Counted from the stretch's first letter, positions 8,153 to 16,640 are shown. The stretch: DNA of 64,000 nt from Poseidonibacter antarcticus (GCF_003667345.1 NZ_RCWF01000004.1:61537-125536), one strand, 5' to 3'. Translations and numbers: made by a program. The notes: generated from the letters alone by a model not told the origin.

Positions 8153-8887
8153 TTACTTCCATTTTCCTAGCTTATTTTCTATAGGTTTTAAAATCACACT
8201 TTCTATTAAAAGGATTATTAAAACAAATGCAAGAGAATAAGCTAAAATAGATGTTATATCAAATAATTGAAAGAACATTGATATTTGAAATCCCATACCA
8301 TCACTTCTACCAAGTAATTCAACTACTAAAACAATCTTCCAAATTAAAGATAAAGATAATCTAGCACTTGCCATTATAAAAGGATATATTTGTGGTAAAT
8401 AAATATTTTTAACAGTATCATATTTACTTAATTTATAAACTTTTGCAAGATTAGTATATTTTGGATTAATTGCTTTTGTACCTTCTCTTACATTTATAAC
8501 TATAATTGGAACTTTATTAATAACAACAGCTAGAAGTGCAGAAAAATCACTAAGTCCAAACCAAATATAACAAATGATTATTGTTACAAGTGCAGGTGTA
8601 TTTAATCCAATAATTAGTAAAAAATCAAACATATCATCAACTCTTTTATATAAACCCATCAAAATACCAAAAATAACACCTAAAAAAATAGATATTATAA
8701 AAGCTATAAATACTCTATATAAAGTAATTAATAAATGATGTATTAATTCTCCGTTTATTAAATGGTCAAATAAATTTGCTACAATATCCACTACTGTTGG
8801 AAAAACAGATGAGTTAATTGCAAGAGATAATGCTTGCCATAAAATAATAAAGACAAAAATTGATACAAATTTTGTTTGATTTATCAT
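8153..8887 (-). CDS. ABC transporter permease, taurine/nitrate/sulfonate (SsuC/TauC) family
   Basis: A 244-residue inner-membrane protein with about six transmembrane helices. The cytoplasmic coupling (EAA-type) loop reads EGTKAINPKYTNLAKVYKLS and then LPQIYPFIMASARLSL. The size and loop are typical of the family. It lies 4 bp after the binding-protein gene and directly before the ATPase gene, so all three are one operon. The permease gives no information on substrate. Confidence 0.88.
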   Translation of the reverse strand: MINQTKFVSIFVFIILWQALSLAINSSVFPTVVDIVANLFDHLINGELIHHLLITLYRVFIAFIISIFLGVIFGILMGLYKRVDDMFDFLLIIGLNTPALVTIIICYIWFGLSDFSALLAVVINKVPIIVINVREGTKAINPKYTNLAKVYKLSKYDTVKNIYLPQIYPFIMASARLSLSLIWKIVLVVELLGRSDGMGFQISMFFQLFDITSILAYSLAFVLIILLIESVILKPIENKLGKWK

Positions 8888-8891
8888 AGTT

Positions 8892-9863
8892 TTACCATTT
8901 CATATTTGGTTTAAAGTCCCAAAAAGTTTCTTTTTCTAAAGATACACTTTTTCCAACTAATTTTTTTCCACCCTCTTCTAAAAGAATTTGAAATATTTTT
9001 GCCTGAGCTTGAATATTGTTCTCATCAAATTTTTTGATAATTCCTTTTTTATATCCATTTTTTAAAGCTTCAAAAGTTATATCATCTTTTACTTTCATTA
9101 AAGGTCTAATTCTATCCCATTCTTTATTGCTATCATTTAAAAGTTTTTTACTACTTAAACTTGCATTTAAAAATGAATTTATTAACTCTTTATTTTTTAA
9201 AGCAAAATCTCTATTAAAAGTCCAACCAACAAATGATATATCATTTGTAATACCTAATTGTTTTGATATTTCATCAAAAGTGATTAAAGGTTTTAGTCCT
9301 TTTGCTTCAAGTTTAGCGTTAAAATGCCAAAAATTAATTCCTGCATCAAGACTATTATTTGATAATTTTTCATATAAAATTGGAGCTGAAGCAAATACAG
9401 GATGAATAATATCTTTTAAATCTTTATTATATTTATATTTACTATAAGCTCTAAAAAGTAACCATGTTTTATCAAGTGGTCCACCTGAAACTCCAACATA
9501 CTTGCCTTTTAAATCTAATAAAGTATTAATATCATTAGCAGGATCTACTAACATAGTACCCATAGCTTTTGAATAAGGATAAAATGTAAAATCTTTATTT
9601 GATGCTCTTTGTCTATTTACCCAAACCCAATCTGTAACTATAATATCAACAGCACCTGATTGAAAAGCAACAGCTGATGCATTTTTTGATGCTAGTTTTA
9701 CAACTTCTAATTGGAAATTATTCTTTTTATCAAAATTGTTATGCTTTAGAACATCTAGTTCCCAATTTACAGTTCCGTATGCTAAAACACCTACTCTTAA
9801 TTTATCTTGTGCATTTAAATTTAATAAACACAAAAAGAAAATTATGATTAATTTAGTTTTCAT
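8892..9863 (-). CDS. ABC transporter substrate-binding protein, NMT1/SsuA-like
   Basis: A 323-residue periplasmic receptor: signal peptide about 1-18, then a type II binding fold. The segments LRVGVLAYGTVNWELDVLK, AFQSGAVDIIVTDWVWVNRQR and LKGKYVGVSGGPLDKTW are visible. Relatives bind taurine, sulfonates, nitrate or thiamine precursors. It is the first gene of the three-gene ABC operon and is preceded by regulon promoter 5, so it is probably induced with the dehydrogenase. It could take up a cofactor precursor, the carboxylate product of alcohol oxidation, or a metal chelate. None of these is proven. Confidence 0.85.
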   Translation of the reverse strand: MKTKLIIIFFLCLLNLNAQDKLRVGVLAYGTVNWELDVLKHNNFDKKNNFQLEVVKLASKNASAVAFQSGAVDIIVTDWVWVNRQRASNKDFTFYPYSKAMGTMLVDPANDINTLLDLKGKYVGVSGGPLDKTWLLFRAYSKYKYNKDLKDIIHPVFASAPILYEKLSNNSLDAGINFWHFNAKLEAKGLKPLITFDEISKQLGITNDISFVGWTFNRDFALKNKELINSFLNASLSSKKLLNDSNKEWDRIRPLMKVKDDITFEALKNGYKKGIIKKFDENNIQAQAKIFQILLEEGGKKLVGKSVSLEKETFWDFKPNMKW

Positions 9864-9888
9864 TTATACACCTTTATTTATCTAATCT

Positions 9889-9921
9889 ATTATATTTAAA
9901 ATATATAGCTTGAATTTAGCA
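9889..9921 (-). promoter_or_regulatory. PQQ-regulon promoter 5 (SsuABC-like operon)
   Basis: In the direction of transcription: TTGCTAAATTCAAGCTAT, 10 bp, TATAAT (9889-9894 on the complement). The GCTA half-sites are at 9917-9920 and 9906-9909. It lies 26 bp upstream of the binding-protein start and faces away from promoter 6. Confidence 0.68.
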
Positions 9922-9963
9922 ATACAAGAAGAGTCTGTTTTTATAAAAAAAAGATATTTTTAA

Positions 9964-9997
9964 TTGCTATAATCAGGCTATAAAATGTCTCTATAAT
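9964..9997 (+). promoter_or_regulatory. PQQ-regulon promoter 6 (pedF operon)
   Basis: TTGCTATAATCAGGCTAT (GCTA at 9966 and 9977), 10 bp, TATAAT at 9992-9997, about 30 bp before the start codon of the cytochrome gene. The first half-site also reads as TGCTATAAT, so an extended -10 promoter is an alternative reading for this one copy. Confidence 0.65.
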
Positions 9998-10027
9998 ACA
10001 AAATCTAAAAAATTAAAAGGAATGTTT

Positions 10028-10438
10028 ATGAATAAAATTCAAAAACTTGGACTAGCAGTATTATCAACTACTATTTTCGCATTTGGACACGGTAGTGTTA
10101 CTCCTCAGGCAATTGATACACATGAGTTAAAATCACTTGGTGAAGAATGGTTAGAAGAAAATCCATACACTGATAATGAAACAGCTATTAAAATTGGTTC
10201 TTATGCATATAGTGAAAACTGTGCTAGATGTCATGGTCTAGAAGCTCAATCTGGTGGAATTGCTCCTGATTTAAGAGAATTAGAAGATGGTATTGATGGT
10301 GATGAGTGGTTTATGGAAAGAATTAGAGGCGGAGCTGTTAGAAATGGTAATGTTTATATGCCACCATTTGAAGGTGTTTTAAATCAAGAAGCAATGTGGT
10401 CTATTAGAGCATATGTAGCTAGTTTACCAAAAGATTAG
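10028..10438 (+). CDS. pedF: Cytochrome c-550, PedF type
   Basis: A small periplasmic c-type cytochrome that should accept electrons from the PQQ alcohol dehydrogenase. Counting from the in-frame ATG at 10022, the haem site is C67-A-R-C-H71 and the likely axial methionine is M113 in VYMPPFEG. The pattern HGSVTPQAIDTHEL after the signal peptide is that of PedF-like cytochromes. I prefer the second ATG (10028), because AAAGG ends 1 bp before the first ATG but 7 bp before the second. It is the first gene of a four-gene operon ending at 12998, with 8 bp to the next gene. Confidence 0.88.
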   Translation: MNKIQKLGLAVLSTTIFAFGHGSVTPQAIDTHELKSLGEEWLEENPYTDNETAIKIGSYAYSENCARCHGLEAQSGGIAPDLRELEDGIDGDEWFMERIRGGAVRNGNVYMPPFEGVLNQEAMWSIRAYVASLPKD

Positions 10439-10446
10439 AGTTTAGA

Positions 10447-11316
10447 ATGAAGAATTTTCTTAAATTAACAGCATTATTACTATTACTTTCAATAACTTCT
10501 TATGCAAGAAGTATTGAAGATATAAAAGAAAGTGGAGAAATTACAATTGCAGTTTATGAAGATTTCCCACCTTATTCTTTTGTAGAAAATGGTGAATTAA
10601 AAGGAATTGACGTCGACCTTGGGAAAAAGATTGCAAAATCTTTAAATGTTAAAGCATTATGGTATTTAACAGGTTTTGATGAAAATTTAGCTGCTGATTT
10701 AAGAAATACAATATGGAGAGGGAATAAAGTCCATAAAAATAAAGCTGATTTGATGTTTAGAATTCCATATGATTATGAATATATGAGATTAACAGATGTA
10801 TCAACAGGCGAACTCCAAAATGAAATGGTTACGATAAAAGGACCATATCAGAGTGAAAAATGGATAATTGCTACACACAAAGATATAATCCCTGAAATAA
10901 AAACTTTGGCTATTTTTGCTTATCAAACTATTGGTGTGGAAGTAGATATGCTTCCAGACCTTCATATGAGTGGTTTTGCAAGAGGTATGCTTCAAAGAAA
11001 TATTAAGCATTATAGAAATTTCCAAGATGCAGTTAAAGATTTTAAAGATGGAAAACTAGATGCAATTGCTGGTTTAAAATCACAAGTTGAATATTTACTT
11101 GATTATAAAAACAATAAAGACAAGTATTATTTAACAAAAAATATTCCTCAAATGAAATCTCAATGGGATATTGCAACTGCGGTTGCTAGTACTTATAGAG
11201 CATTGAGTTATCATGTTGATGGAGAAATTGAAAAAGCATATAAAAATAATGAAATAAAGAAGATCTTTGAAAAATATAATGTAGAGTATCTTCCTCCAAT
11301 ATCAAGAACACAATAA
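10447..11316 (+). CDS. Quinoprotein-associated periplasmic binding protein, MoxJ-like
   Basis: A 289-residue protein with a signal peptide (about 1-20). It has the solute-binding family 3 fold: SGEITIAVYEDFPPYSFVENGELKG, then GIDVDLGKKIAKSL. Its position behind a PedF cytochrome and before a SoxYZ-like carrier marks it as the MoxJ-related binding protein of quinoprotein systems (TIGR03871-type, from memory). MoxJ-like proteins are thought to help the dehydrogenase mature or interact with its cytochrome rather than to feed a transporter. No permease is encoded beside it. It is in an operon with pedF (8 bp gap) and the next gene (21 bp gap). Confidence 0.85.
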   Translation: MKNFLKLTALLLLLSITSYARSIEDIKESGEITIAVYEDFPPYSFVENGELKGIDVDLGKKIAKSLNVKALWYLTGFDENLAADLRNTIWRGNKVHKNKADLMFRIPYDYEYMRLTDVSTGELQNEMVTIKGPYQSEKWIIATHKDIIPEIKTLAIFAYQTIGVEVDMLPDLHMSGFARGMLQRNIKHYRNFQDAVKDFKDGKLDAIAGLKSQVEYLLDYKNNKDKYYLTKNIPQMKSQWDIATAVASTYRALSYHVDGEIEKAYKNNEIKKIFEKYNVEYLPPISRTQ

Positions 11317-11337
11317 AAATATAACAAAGGACATATC

Positions 11338-12084
11338 ATGAAATATATATTTTTTTTTATAGTCTCGTTGTTTTTAGCAATAAATTTACATGCTAAAAAT
11401 CCAGTATCATCTCCAACTTTTATTGATATTATAAAAGAAATTATAAAAGATGATAAATATATATTTGATGATAAAAATATTGAACTTTCAGTCCCAAACT
11501 TTGCAGATAATCCTACACAAGTTCCTATTTTTGTAGATGGTAAAAAAATAAAAAATGCTACAAGAATGATTTTATTTGCAGATTTAAATCCTATTCCAGA
11601 AATTATAGATATGCAATTAGGGAAACTTTTACCTGTAGTATCTTTAAATATTAAAGTTGCACAAGAAACTCCTATAAGAGCTATGATTTTAGATGAAAAA
11701 GGTGTTTGGCATATTGGAAGTAAAAATATAAGAAGTTTTGGTGGAGGATGTTCTGTATCAAGTTCTGAAGCTATGGATACTGATTATAGTAAATACTTAG
11801 GAAAAACAAAAACCAATTTATTTCAAACTTCTAGCAAGGATATTCATAGATTAAAAGCTTCTATTTTTCATCCAATGGAAACAGGGCTTGTATTTGGTAA
11901 TAGTGAGTTTTATATAAATAAAATTCTAGTAAAAAAAGCCGATGAAGTTTTAAGTGAAATAAAAACTTTTTCTCCAATTAGTCAAAATCCACGATTTACA
12001 TTTGAAACAATTGATAACTCAAAAAATTATACAATTGAATTTTATGATAATGATGGAAATGAATTTATTTCAGAGAGTAAATAG
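11338..12084 (+). CDS. Fused SoxYZ-like carrier protein of quinoprotein systems
   Basis: A 248-residue periplasmic protein with a signal peptide (about 1-19). The N-terminal half (to about residue 145) is SoxY-like and ends in FGGGCSVSSS, with C138 in the place of the carrier cysteine of SoxY. The C-terminal half (about 155-248) is SoxZ-like, with RLKASIFHPMETG and FETIDNSKNYTIEFYDNDG. In sulfur oxidation SoxY and SoxZ are separate and carry sulfur on that cysteine. The fused form accompanies PQQ dehydrogenases (TIGR04557, from memory), where its cargo is unknown. The cysteine here is internal to a GGGCS motif, not at the very C-terminus. The next gene is 2 bp away. Confidence 0.85.
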   Translation: MKYIFFFIVSLFLAINLHAKNPVSSPTFIDIIKEIIKDDKYIFDDKNIELSVPNFADNPTQVPIFVDGKKIKNATRMILFADLNPIPEIIDMQLGKLLPVVSLNIKVAQETPIRAMILDEKGVWHIGSKNIRSFGGGCSVSSSEAMDTDYSKYLGKTKTNLFQTSSKDIHRLKASIFHPMETGLVFGNSEFYINKILVKKADEVLSEIKTFSPISQNPRFTFETIDNSKNYTIEFYDNDGNEFISESK

Positions 12085-12086
12085 TT

Positions 12087-12998
12087 ATGAAAGCATTAAT
12101 ATTTTCAATTATAAGTTTTAGTTTTTTATTTTCTAGTTCATTTGATTTTAAATTAAAACCTATAAAGTTATCAGATAATAGCTATTATTTCTATGGTAAA
12201 AAAGAGTATTTCTCACCTTCAAATGGTGGAGATATTGCAAATTGTGCATTTATTATTACAAAGAAAAGTGTTATTTTAATTGATACTGGAAGTTCTAAAG
12301 AATATGGTGAACAAGTAAAAAAAGAGATTAGAAAAATAACATCAAAACCTATAAAATATATTATAAATACACATCATCATCCAGATCATTTCTTGGGAAA
12401 TGCTGCTTTTACTAATAGCGATATTTATGCAACAGAATTTACAAAAAATGATATTGAACAAAATGGTGAATTATATATAGTAAATCTTGTAAATCTAATT
12501 CACGATGCAATGGATGGAACAAGAATAAAAGCTCCAAATCAAGTATTAACTACAGAAACATTAAACTTTGATAACTATAAACTAAAAGTATTATATATGG
12601 ATGGACATACAGAAAGTGATATTGTAATCTTTGATGAAAATAGTAAAATACTTTATACTTCTGATTTAATTTTTAATAAAAGAACACTTACAACTCCACA
12701 TGCAAATATTGATGAATGGATTAAATCTTTATATCAATTAGAAAAAATAAACTACTCTGTTTTAGTTCCAGGACATGGAATAGCTTCAAAAACAAAAGAG
12801 CCTATAAAAGAGAATATTGCTTATTTAAACTTTTTAGAAAATACTTTAAAAGATAGTGCAAATAAAGGTTTAGATATATTTGAAATCTTAAGCAAACCAA
12901 TTCCAAAAGAGTTTGAAGATTTTGCTATGTTCAAAGAAGAGTTTGAAAGAAGTATTATTAACTTATATCCTTCATACGAAAGAAATGTTAATAAATAG
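12087..12998 (+). CDS. Quinoprotein relay system zinc metallohydrolase (MBL fold, SoxH-like)
   Basis: A 303-residue protein with a signal peptide (about 1-18). The metallo-beta-lactamase motif H96-x-H98-x-D100-H101 (NTHHHPDHFLGN) is intact. Further likely metal ligands are in DGHTESD and PGHG. It is the last gene of the pedF operon. SoxH-like hydrolases of this type co-occur with the fused SoxYZ carrier in PQQ systems and are proposed to act on something bound to that carrier. The substrate is unknown. A bidirectional hairpin overlapping the stop codon ends the operon. Confidence 0.85.
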   Translation: MKALIFSIISFSFLFSSSFDFKLKPIKLSDNSYYFYGKKEYFSPSNGGDIANCAFIITKKSVILIDTGSSKEYGEQVKKEIRKITSKPIKYIINTHHHPDHFLGNAAFTNSDIYATEFTKNDIEQNGELYIVNLVNLIHDAMDGTRIKAPNQVLTTETLNFDNYKLKVLYMDGHTESDIVIFDENSKILYTSDLIFNKRTLTTPHANIDEWIKSLYQLEKINYSVLVPGHGIASKTKEPIKENIAYLNFLENTLKDSANKGLDIFEILSKPIPKEFEDFAMFKEEFERSIINLYPSYERNVNK

Positions 12999-13016
12999 TA
13001 GAAAATTCTACTATTT
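12993..13016. terminator. Bidirectional terminator between the hydrolase and pepA
   Basis: An 11-bp inverted repeat (12993-13003 with 13006-13016) covers both stop codons of these convergent genes. It is followed by a T-run on the plus strand, and by A/T pairs that serve the minus strand less well. Confidence 0.7.
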
Positions 13017-14447
13017 ATTTAATTTTTTTATAAAGTCTAATGTTAATCTAATTCCAGCACCAGTTCCACCAAATGAGTTATATCCCCAAGGTGATTCACT
13101 ATAAGCAGCACCTGCAATATCTAAGTGTAGCCATTTCTTTTTATTCTCTTTTTTTACAAAGTTATCTAAAAATAAACCAGCAGTTATAGATCCAGCTGCA
13201 CGTGAAGATGTTGAGTTTACAATATCAGCAATTCCACTTTTTAATTGTGCAGGTAAATATCTATTAAATGGTAATATCCCAATTAATTCACCAGAACTAT
13301 TAGCAGCTTTTTGCATTTTTGCTTTTAATTTATCACTATGTCCCATTGTTCCAATTGTCTCATTTCCAAGAGCAACTATACAAGCACCTGTTAGCGTTGC
13401 ATAATCAAACATATAATCAATATCTTCTATTTCATCTTGTGCATAACATAAACAATCAGCAAGAACAAGTCTTCCCTCTGCATCTGTGTTTCTCACTTCA
13501 ATAGTTTTACCATTTTTAGCAACTAAAACATCATCAGGTTTATAAGCATCTCCACCAATCATATTTTCAACCGCACCAATGATTCCATGAACTTCATATT
13601 CACAATTTAATGCTTTTAGTGTATTCATAATTCCTAAAACAGCAGAACCACCACTTTTATCACATTTCATAGAAACCATACCTGCACCAGATTTTAAGCT
13701 TAAACCACCACTATCATACGTTAAACCTTTTCCAACAAGTACAATCTTACCTTTTGCATCTTTTGGCTTATATGATAGATGTATAAGCTTTGATTCATGT
13801 CTTGAAGCTCGTCCTACATTAAACATTGCATTCATTCCATTTTTGATCAAATACTCTTCACCATGAATAATACACTCTAAGCCATTTTCACTTGCAATTT
13901 TTTTTGCATCATTTGCCATAGTAGCAGGGAAATAATCTTCAGGAGGAGTGTTGATAATACTTCTAACCATATTTACACTTGAAGTAATACTTAGACTTTC
14001 TTTTAAGTCTTTGTTTAATTGCTCTTCATCTTTTTTAGATTTTGAAATAGAAACAATTAGTTCTAAATCTTTTTCTTCTTCTTTTTTAGATTTGTATTTA
14101 GTAAATTCATACTCACCTAAAACAGCACCTTCAACAATTTCGCTTATTTTTAACTCTTTTTCATTTTGAATTAAATCAAGTTTAATAGTTTTGATATTTA
14201 GTTTTTTAATAGCTCTAATTGCAGAACATAAACAAAGTTTCAAATCTTCTTTTTTTAGCTTTGAAGATGAAACAAAAAATTTATTATTGCTTGCATCAAA
14301 ATAAGTGTCAAATGATTTTAAATCAAATGATATTTTTTTTAAAAGTTTTTGCTCTTTTTTTGATAATATTTTTAAGTCTTTAACTACTACTAATTCTATA
14401 TCAGAATTAATATTTTTTAAATCTTTTTTTGATAATTTTATATTCAT
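13011..14447 (-). CDS. pepA: Leucyl aminopeptidase (M17 family)
   Basis: A 478-residue cytosolic metallopeptidase that removes N-terminal residues, especially leucine. The family signature NTDAEGRLVLADCL is present. The metal- and substrate-binding block VGKGLTYDSGGLSLKSGAG and MKCDKSGGSAVLG is also intact, giving the expected lysine and aspartate ligands. The N-terminal third is the variable hexamer-forming domain. It is encoded apart from the PQQ operon, converging on it, and is a housekeeping gene. Confidence 0.95.
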   Translation of the reverse strand: MNIKLSKKDLKNINSDIELVVVKDLKILSKKEQKLLKKISFDLKSFDTYFDASNNKFFVSSSKLKKEDLKLCLCSAIRAIKKLNIKTIKLDLIQNEKELKISEIVEGAVLGEYEFTKYKSKKEEEKDLELIVSISKSKKDEEQLNKDLKESLSITSSVNMVRSIINTPPEDYFPATMANDAKKIASENGLECIIHGEEYLIKNGMNAMFNVGRASRHESKLIHLSYKPKDAKGKIVLVGKGLTYDSGGLSLKSGAGMVSMKCDKSGGSAVLGIMNTLKALNCEYEVHGIIGAVENMIGGDAYKPDDVLVAKNGKTIEVRNTDAEGRLVLADCLCYAQDEIEDIDYMFDYATLTGACIVALGNETIGTMGHSDKLKAKMQKAANSSGELIGILPFNRYLPAQLKSGIADIVNSTSSRAAGSITAGLFLDNFVKKENKKKWLHLDIAGAAYSESPWGYNSFGGTGAGIRLTLDFIKKLNK

Positions 14448-14498
14448 TGATATTCCTTTAAGAAGGATATATTATAAGTTTTTAGATTAAAGAGAGTT

Positions 14499-14529
14499 TA
14501 TAAACTAGTAAGTTTCTTACTAGTTTATA
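14499..14529 (-). terminator. Terminator after fba
   Basis: A perfect 14-bp stem (14499-14512 with 14516-14529) with a 3-nt loop lies 15 bp past the aldolase stop codon. Confidence 0.75.
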
Positions 14530-14543
14530 GATATTTGTTTTTG

Positions 14544-15611
14544 TTAGTTTTTATTTAGGCCATTTAAATCAGAAAAAGCGATTTCAAGTCTTGCAATCAT
14601 TGATTCTTGCGAAGCTCTAAGCCATTTTCTTGGGTCATAATAAGATTTATTAGGTTTATCTTCACCTGTTGGGTTTCCGATTTGTCCTTGTAAATAATCA
14701 TGGTTTTTAGCAACATAAGCTCTTACACCATCCCAAGTTGCCCATTGAGTATCTGTATCAATATTCATTTTGATAACACCATAATCAATAGCTTCTCTAA
14801 TTTCTGAAAGTGCAGAACCTGAACCACCATGGAATACAAAGTCTACAGGTTCTATTTCTGTATTTAATTTTTCTTGAATATATTTTTGTGAATTATCTAA
14901 AATTTTTGGACTTAATTGTACATTTCCTGGTTTATAAACACCATGAACATTTCCAAATGATGCAGCTATTGTAAAGTTAGGACTAACTTTTTTTAACTCT
15001 TGATATGCAAAACATACTTCTTCTGGTTGAGTATAAAGAAGTGCATTATCAACATCAGAGTTGTCAACACCATCTTCTTCTCCACCTGTAATTCCAAGTT
15101 CGATTTCAATCATCATATCAATTTCGTTCATAGTTTTAAAATACTGTACACATGTTCCAATATTTTCTTCTAAAGACTCTTCACTTAAATCTAACATATG
15201 AGATGTATATAAAGGACGACCTGTTTTATCAAAGTGAGATTTTCCAGCTTTTAGTAAACCATCAATCCAAGGTAATAGTTTTCTAGCTGCGTGATCTGTA
15301 TGTAAAATAACAGGGATACCATAAGCTTTTGCCATTGTGTGAACATGAATTGCTCCACTTATTCCACCTAAAACAGCAGCATCTGCTATTTTTAAGCCTT
15401 TACCAGCATAATATCCTGCTCCACCATTTGAGAACTGAATAATAACAGGTGAGTTAACTTTTGCCGCTGCTTCTAATACTGCATTTACAGAATCAGTCCC
15501 CACAACATTTACAGCAGGTATTGCAAACTTATTTTTTTTTGCATATGCAAATAATTTTTTCGCTTCACTACCTGTTAAAACTCCTGGTTTTACTACGTCT
15601 AATACACCCAA
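14544..15611 (-). CDS. fba: Fructose-bisphosphate aldolase, class II
   Basis: A 355-residue zinc aldolase that cleaves or forms fructose 1,6-bisphosphate. The zinc-binding and catalytic motif HTDHAARKLLPW, the acidic loop GGEEDGVDN, the histidine in GNVHGVYKPG and the phosphate-binding HGGSGS are all present. It follows the PEB4-like isomerase by 17 bp. The pair isomerase-aldolase is also adjacent in Campylobacter jejuni as I recall, so the linkage is ancestral. In campylobacters the enzyme serves mainly gluconeogenesis. Confidence 0.97.
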   Translation of the reverse strand: MGVLDVVKPGVLTGSEAKKLFAYAKKNKFAIPAVNVVGTDSVNAVLEAAAKVNSPVIIQFSNGGAGYYAGKGLKIADAAVLGGISGAIHVHTMAKAYGIPVILHTDHAARKLLPWIDGLLKAGKSHFDKTGRPLYTSHMLDLSEESLEENIGTCVQYFKTMNEIDMMIEIELGITGGEEDGVDNSDVDNALLYTQPEEVCFAYQELKKVSPNFTIAASFGNVHGVYKPGNVQLSPKILDNSQKYIQEKLNTEIEPVDFVFHGGSGSALSEIREAIDYGVIKMNIDTDTQWATWDGVRAYVAKNHDYLQGQIGNPTGEDKPNKSYYDPRKWLRASQESMIARLEIAFSDLNGLNKN

Positions 15612-15628
15612 ATCTATCTCCTTAAAAT

Positions 15629-16438
15629 CTATTTAATTACAATTTTAGCTGTTTTTCTTAACTTATCTGAAAGTTCTTTTACTCTTTTATTATAAGCATT
15701 TCCAACTAACATTTGTGTAATATTACCTTTTACTTCATTAAAAGATAATGACTTACCAGGAATTTTGTCTTTTAAATAGATTACATGGTAACCAAATTGA
15801 GTCTTAACAGGAGTTTTTGAATATGTATTTTTCTTTAATTTATTCGCTGCTGCTGAGAATTCTGGAACCATTTGATTTGATTGGAATTTACCTAAGTAAC
15901 CACCTTTAACACCTGTAGGTCCAACTGATTTACTTTTAGCTAATTCTACAAATTTTGCAGATTTATCTTTTGCTGAATTAAGTTGTTTGATAATACTTTT
16001 TGCATCTTTTTCTGTTTTTACTAAAATATGACTAGCTTCTAGTGTTGCAGGTACTACAAATTTTGATTTGTTTTTATTGTAAAAATCTGTAAGTTCAGAC
16101 TCTTTTGGCTTATGTTTTGTGATTTCATTTTTTTGCCAAACTTGAAATGCTAAATCTTTTTTCATTTTACTTAAAGCATCTTTGTATGCAGGATCTTTTT
16201 CAATTCCATTTTTAATAGCTAAGTTTGCTAATAGTTTTTTGTTGATGATTTGTTCTAGTACTTGTTTTTGAGAACTCTTTGGAAGTTTTGCAAAATCAAT
16301 TCTTGGATCTTGTAAAACTAAAGCAACATCTGCTTTTGTGATTTTTTCTCCATTTACAGAGGCATAATAATCAGCCGCATTTAATGTTACTGTAGTAATT
16401 GCTAATGTAGCTACTAAACTTGAAATTATTTTTTTCAT
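15629..16438 (-). CDS. peb4: Periplasmic peptidyl-prolyl isomerase, PEB4/SurA-like
   Basis: A 269-residue secreted chaperone: signal peptide about 1-21, then a helical SurA-N-like chaperone region. A parvulin domain (about residues 133-235) begins EASHILVKTEKDAK and contains GGYLGKFQSNQMVPEF and TQFGYHVIYL. It helps fold outer-membrane proteins during passage through the periplasm. It is in an operon with fba (17 bp). Its promoter shares a 202-bp divergent region with the HsrA/CosR-type regulator gene. Confidence 0.92.
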   Translation of the reverse strand: MKKIISSLVATLAITTVTLNAADYYASVNGEKITKADVALVLQDPRIDFAKLPKSSQKQVLEQIINKKLLANLAIKNGIEKDPAYKDALSKMKKDLAFQVWQKNEITKHKPKESELTDFYNKNKSKFVVPATLEASHILVKTEKDAKSIIKQLNSAKDKSAKFVELAKSKSVGPTGVKGGYLGKFQSNQMVPEFSAAANKLKKNTYSKTPVKTQFGYHVIYLKDKIPGKSLSFNEVKGNITQMLVGNAYNKRVKELSDKLRKTAKIVIK

Positions 16439-16532
16439 TTTTTTCCTTGTGAGTTTAAAATATGACTAATTTTATCAATACTAAGTTAATAGAAAGTTAA
16501 TTTACCTATTATTTATTCAAATATAAACATAA

Positions 16533-16549
16533 CTTAAATAAATTTTAAA
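16533..16549. promoter_or_regulatory. Candidate HsrA/CosR-type operator
   Basis: CTTAAA, 5 bp, TTTAAA. This is close to the inverted form of the TTTAAG-N5-TTTAAG direct repeat that I recall for Helicobacter HP1043. It lies between the divergent peb4 and regulator genes. In such A/T-rich DNA it could arise by chance. Confidence 0.3.
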
Positions 16550-16586
16550 ATTTAGCTTAAAAGGGCTTTGGTTTTTTGAAAATTTA

Positions 16587-16595
16587 TGATACAAT
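16587..16595 (+). promoter_or_regulatory. Extended -10 promoter of the two-component operon
   Basis: TGATACAAT (TG, one base, then TACAAT) lies 45 bp upstream of the regulator ATG. This is the usual promoter form in Campylobacterota, which lack a strict -35 box. Confidence 0.45.
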
Positions 16596-16640
16596 TCCGA
16601 CAAATATTAAACTTAACTTAAATTTAAGGATACACAACTT

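Noticed and set aside
9016..9405. Open frame on the plus strand opposite the SsuA-like gene
   Set aside because: No motif, no start signals, fully covered by the binding-protein gene.
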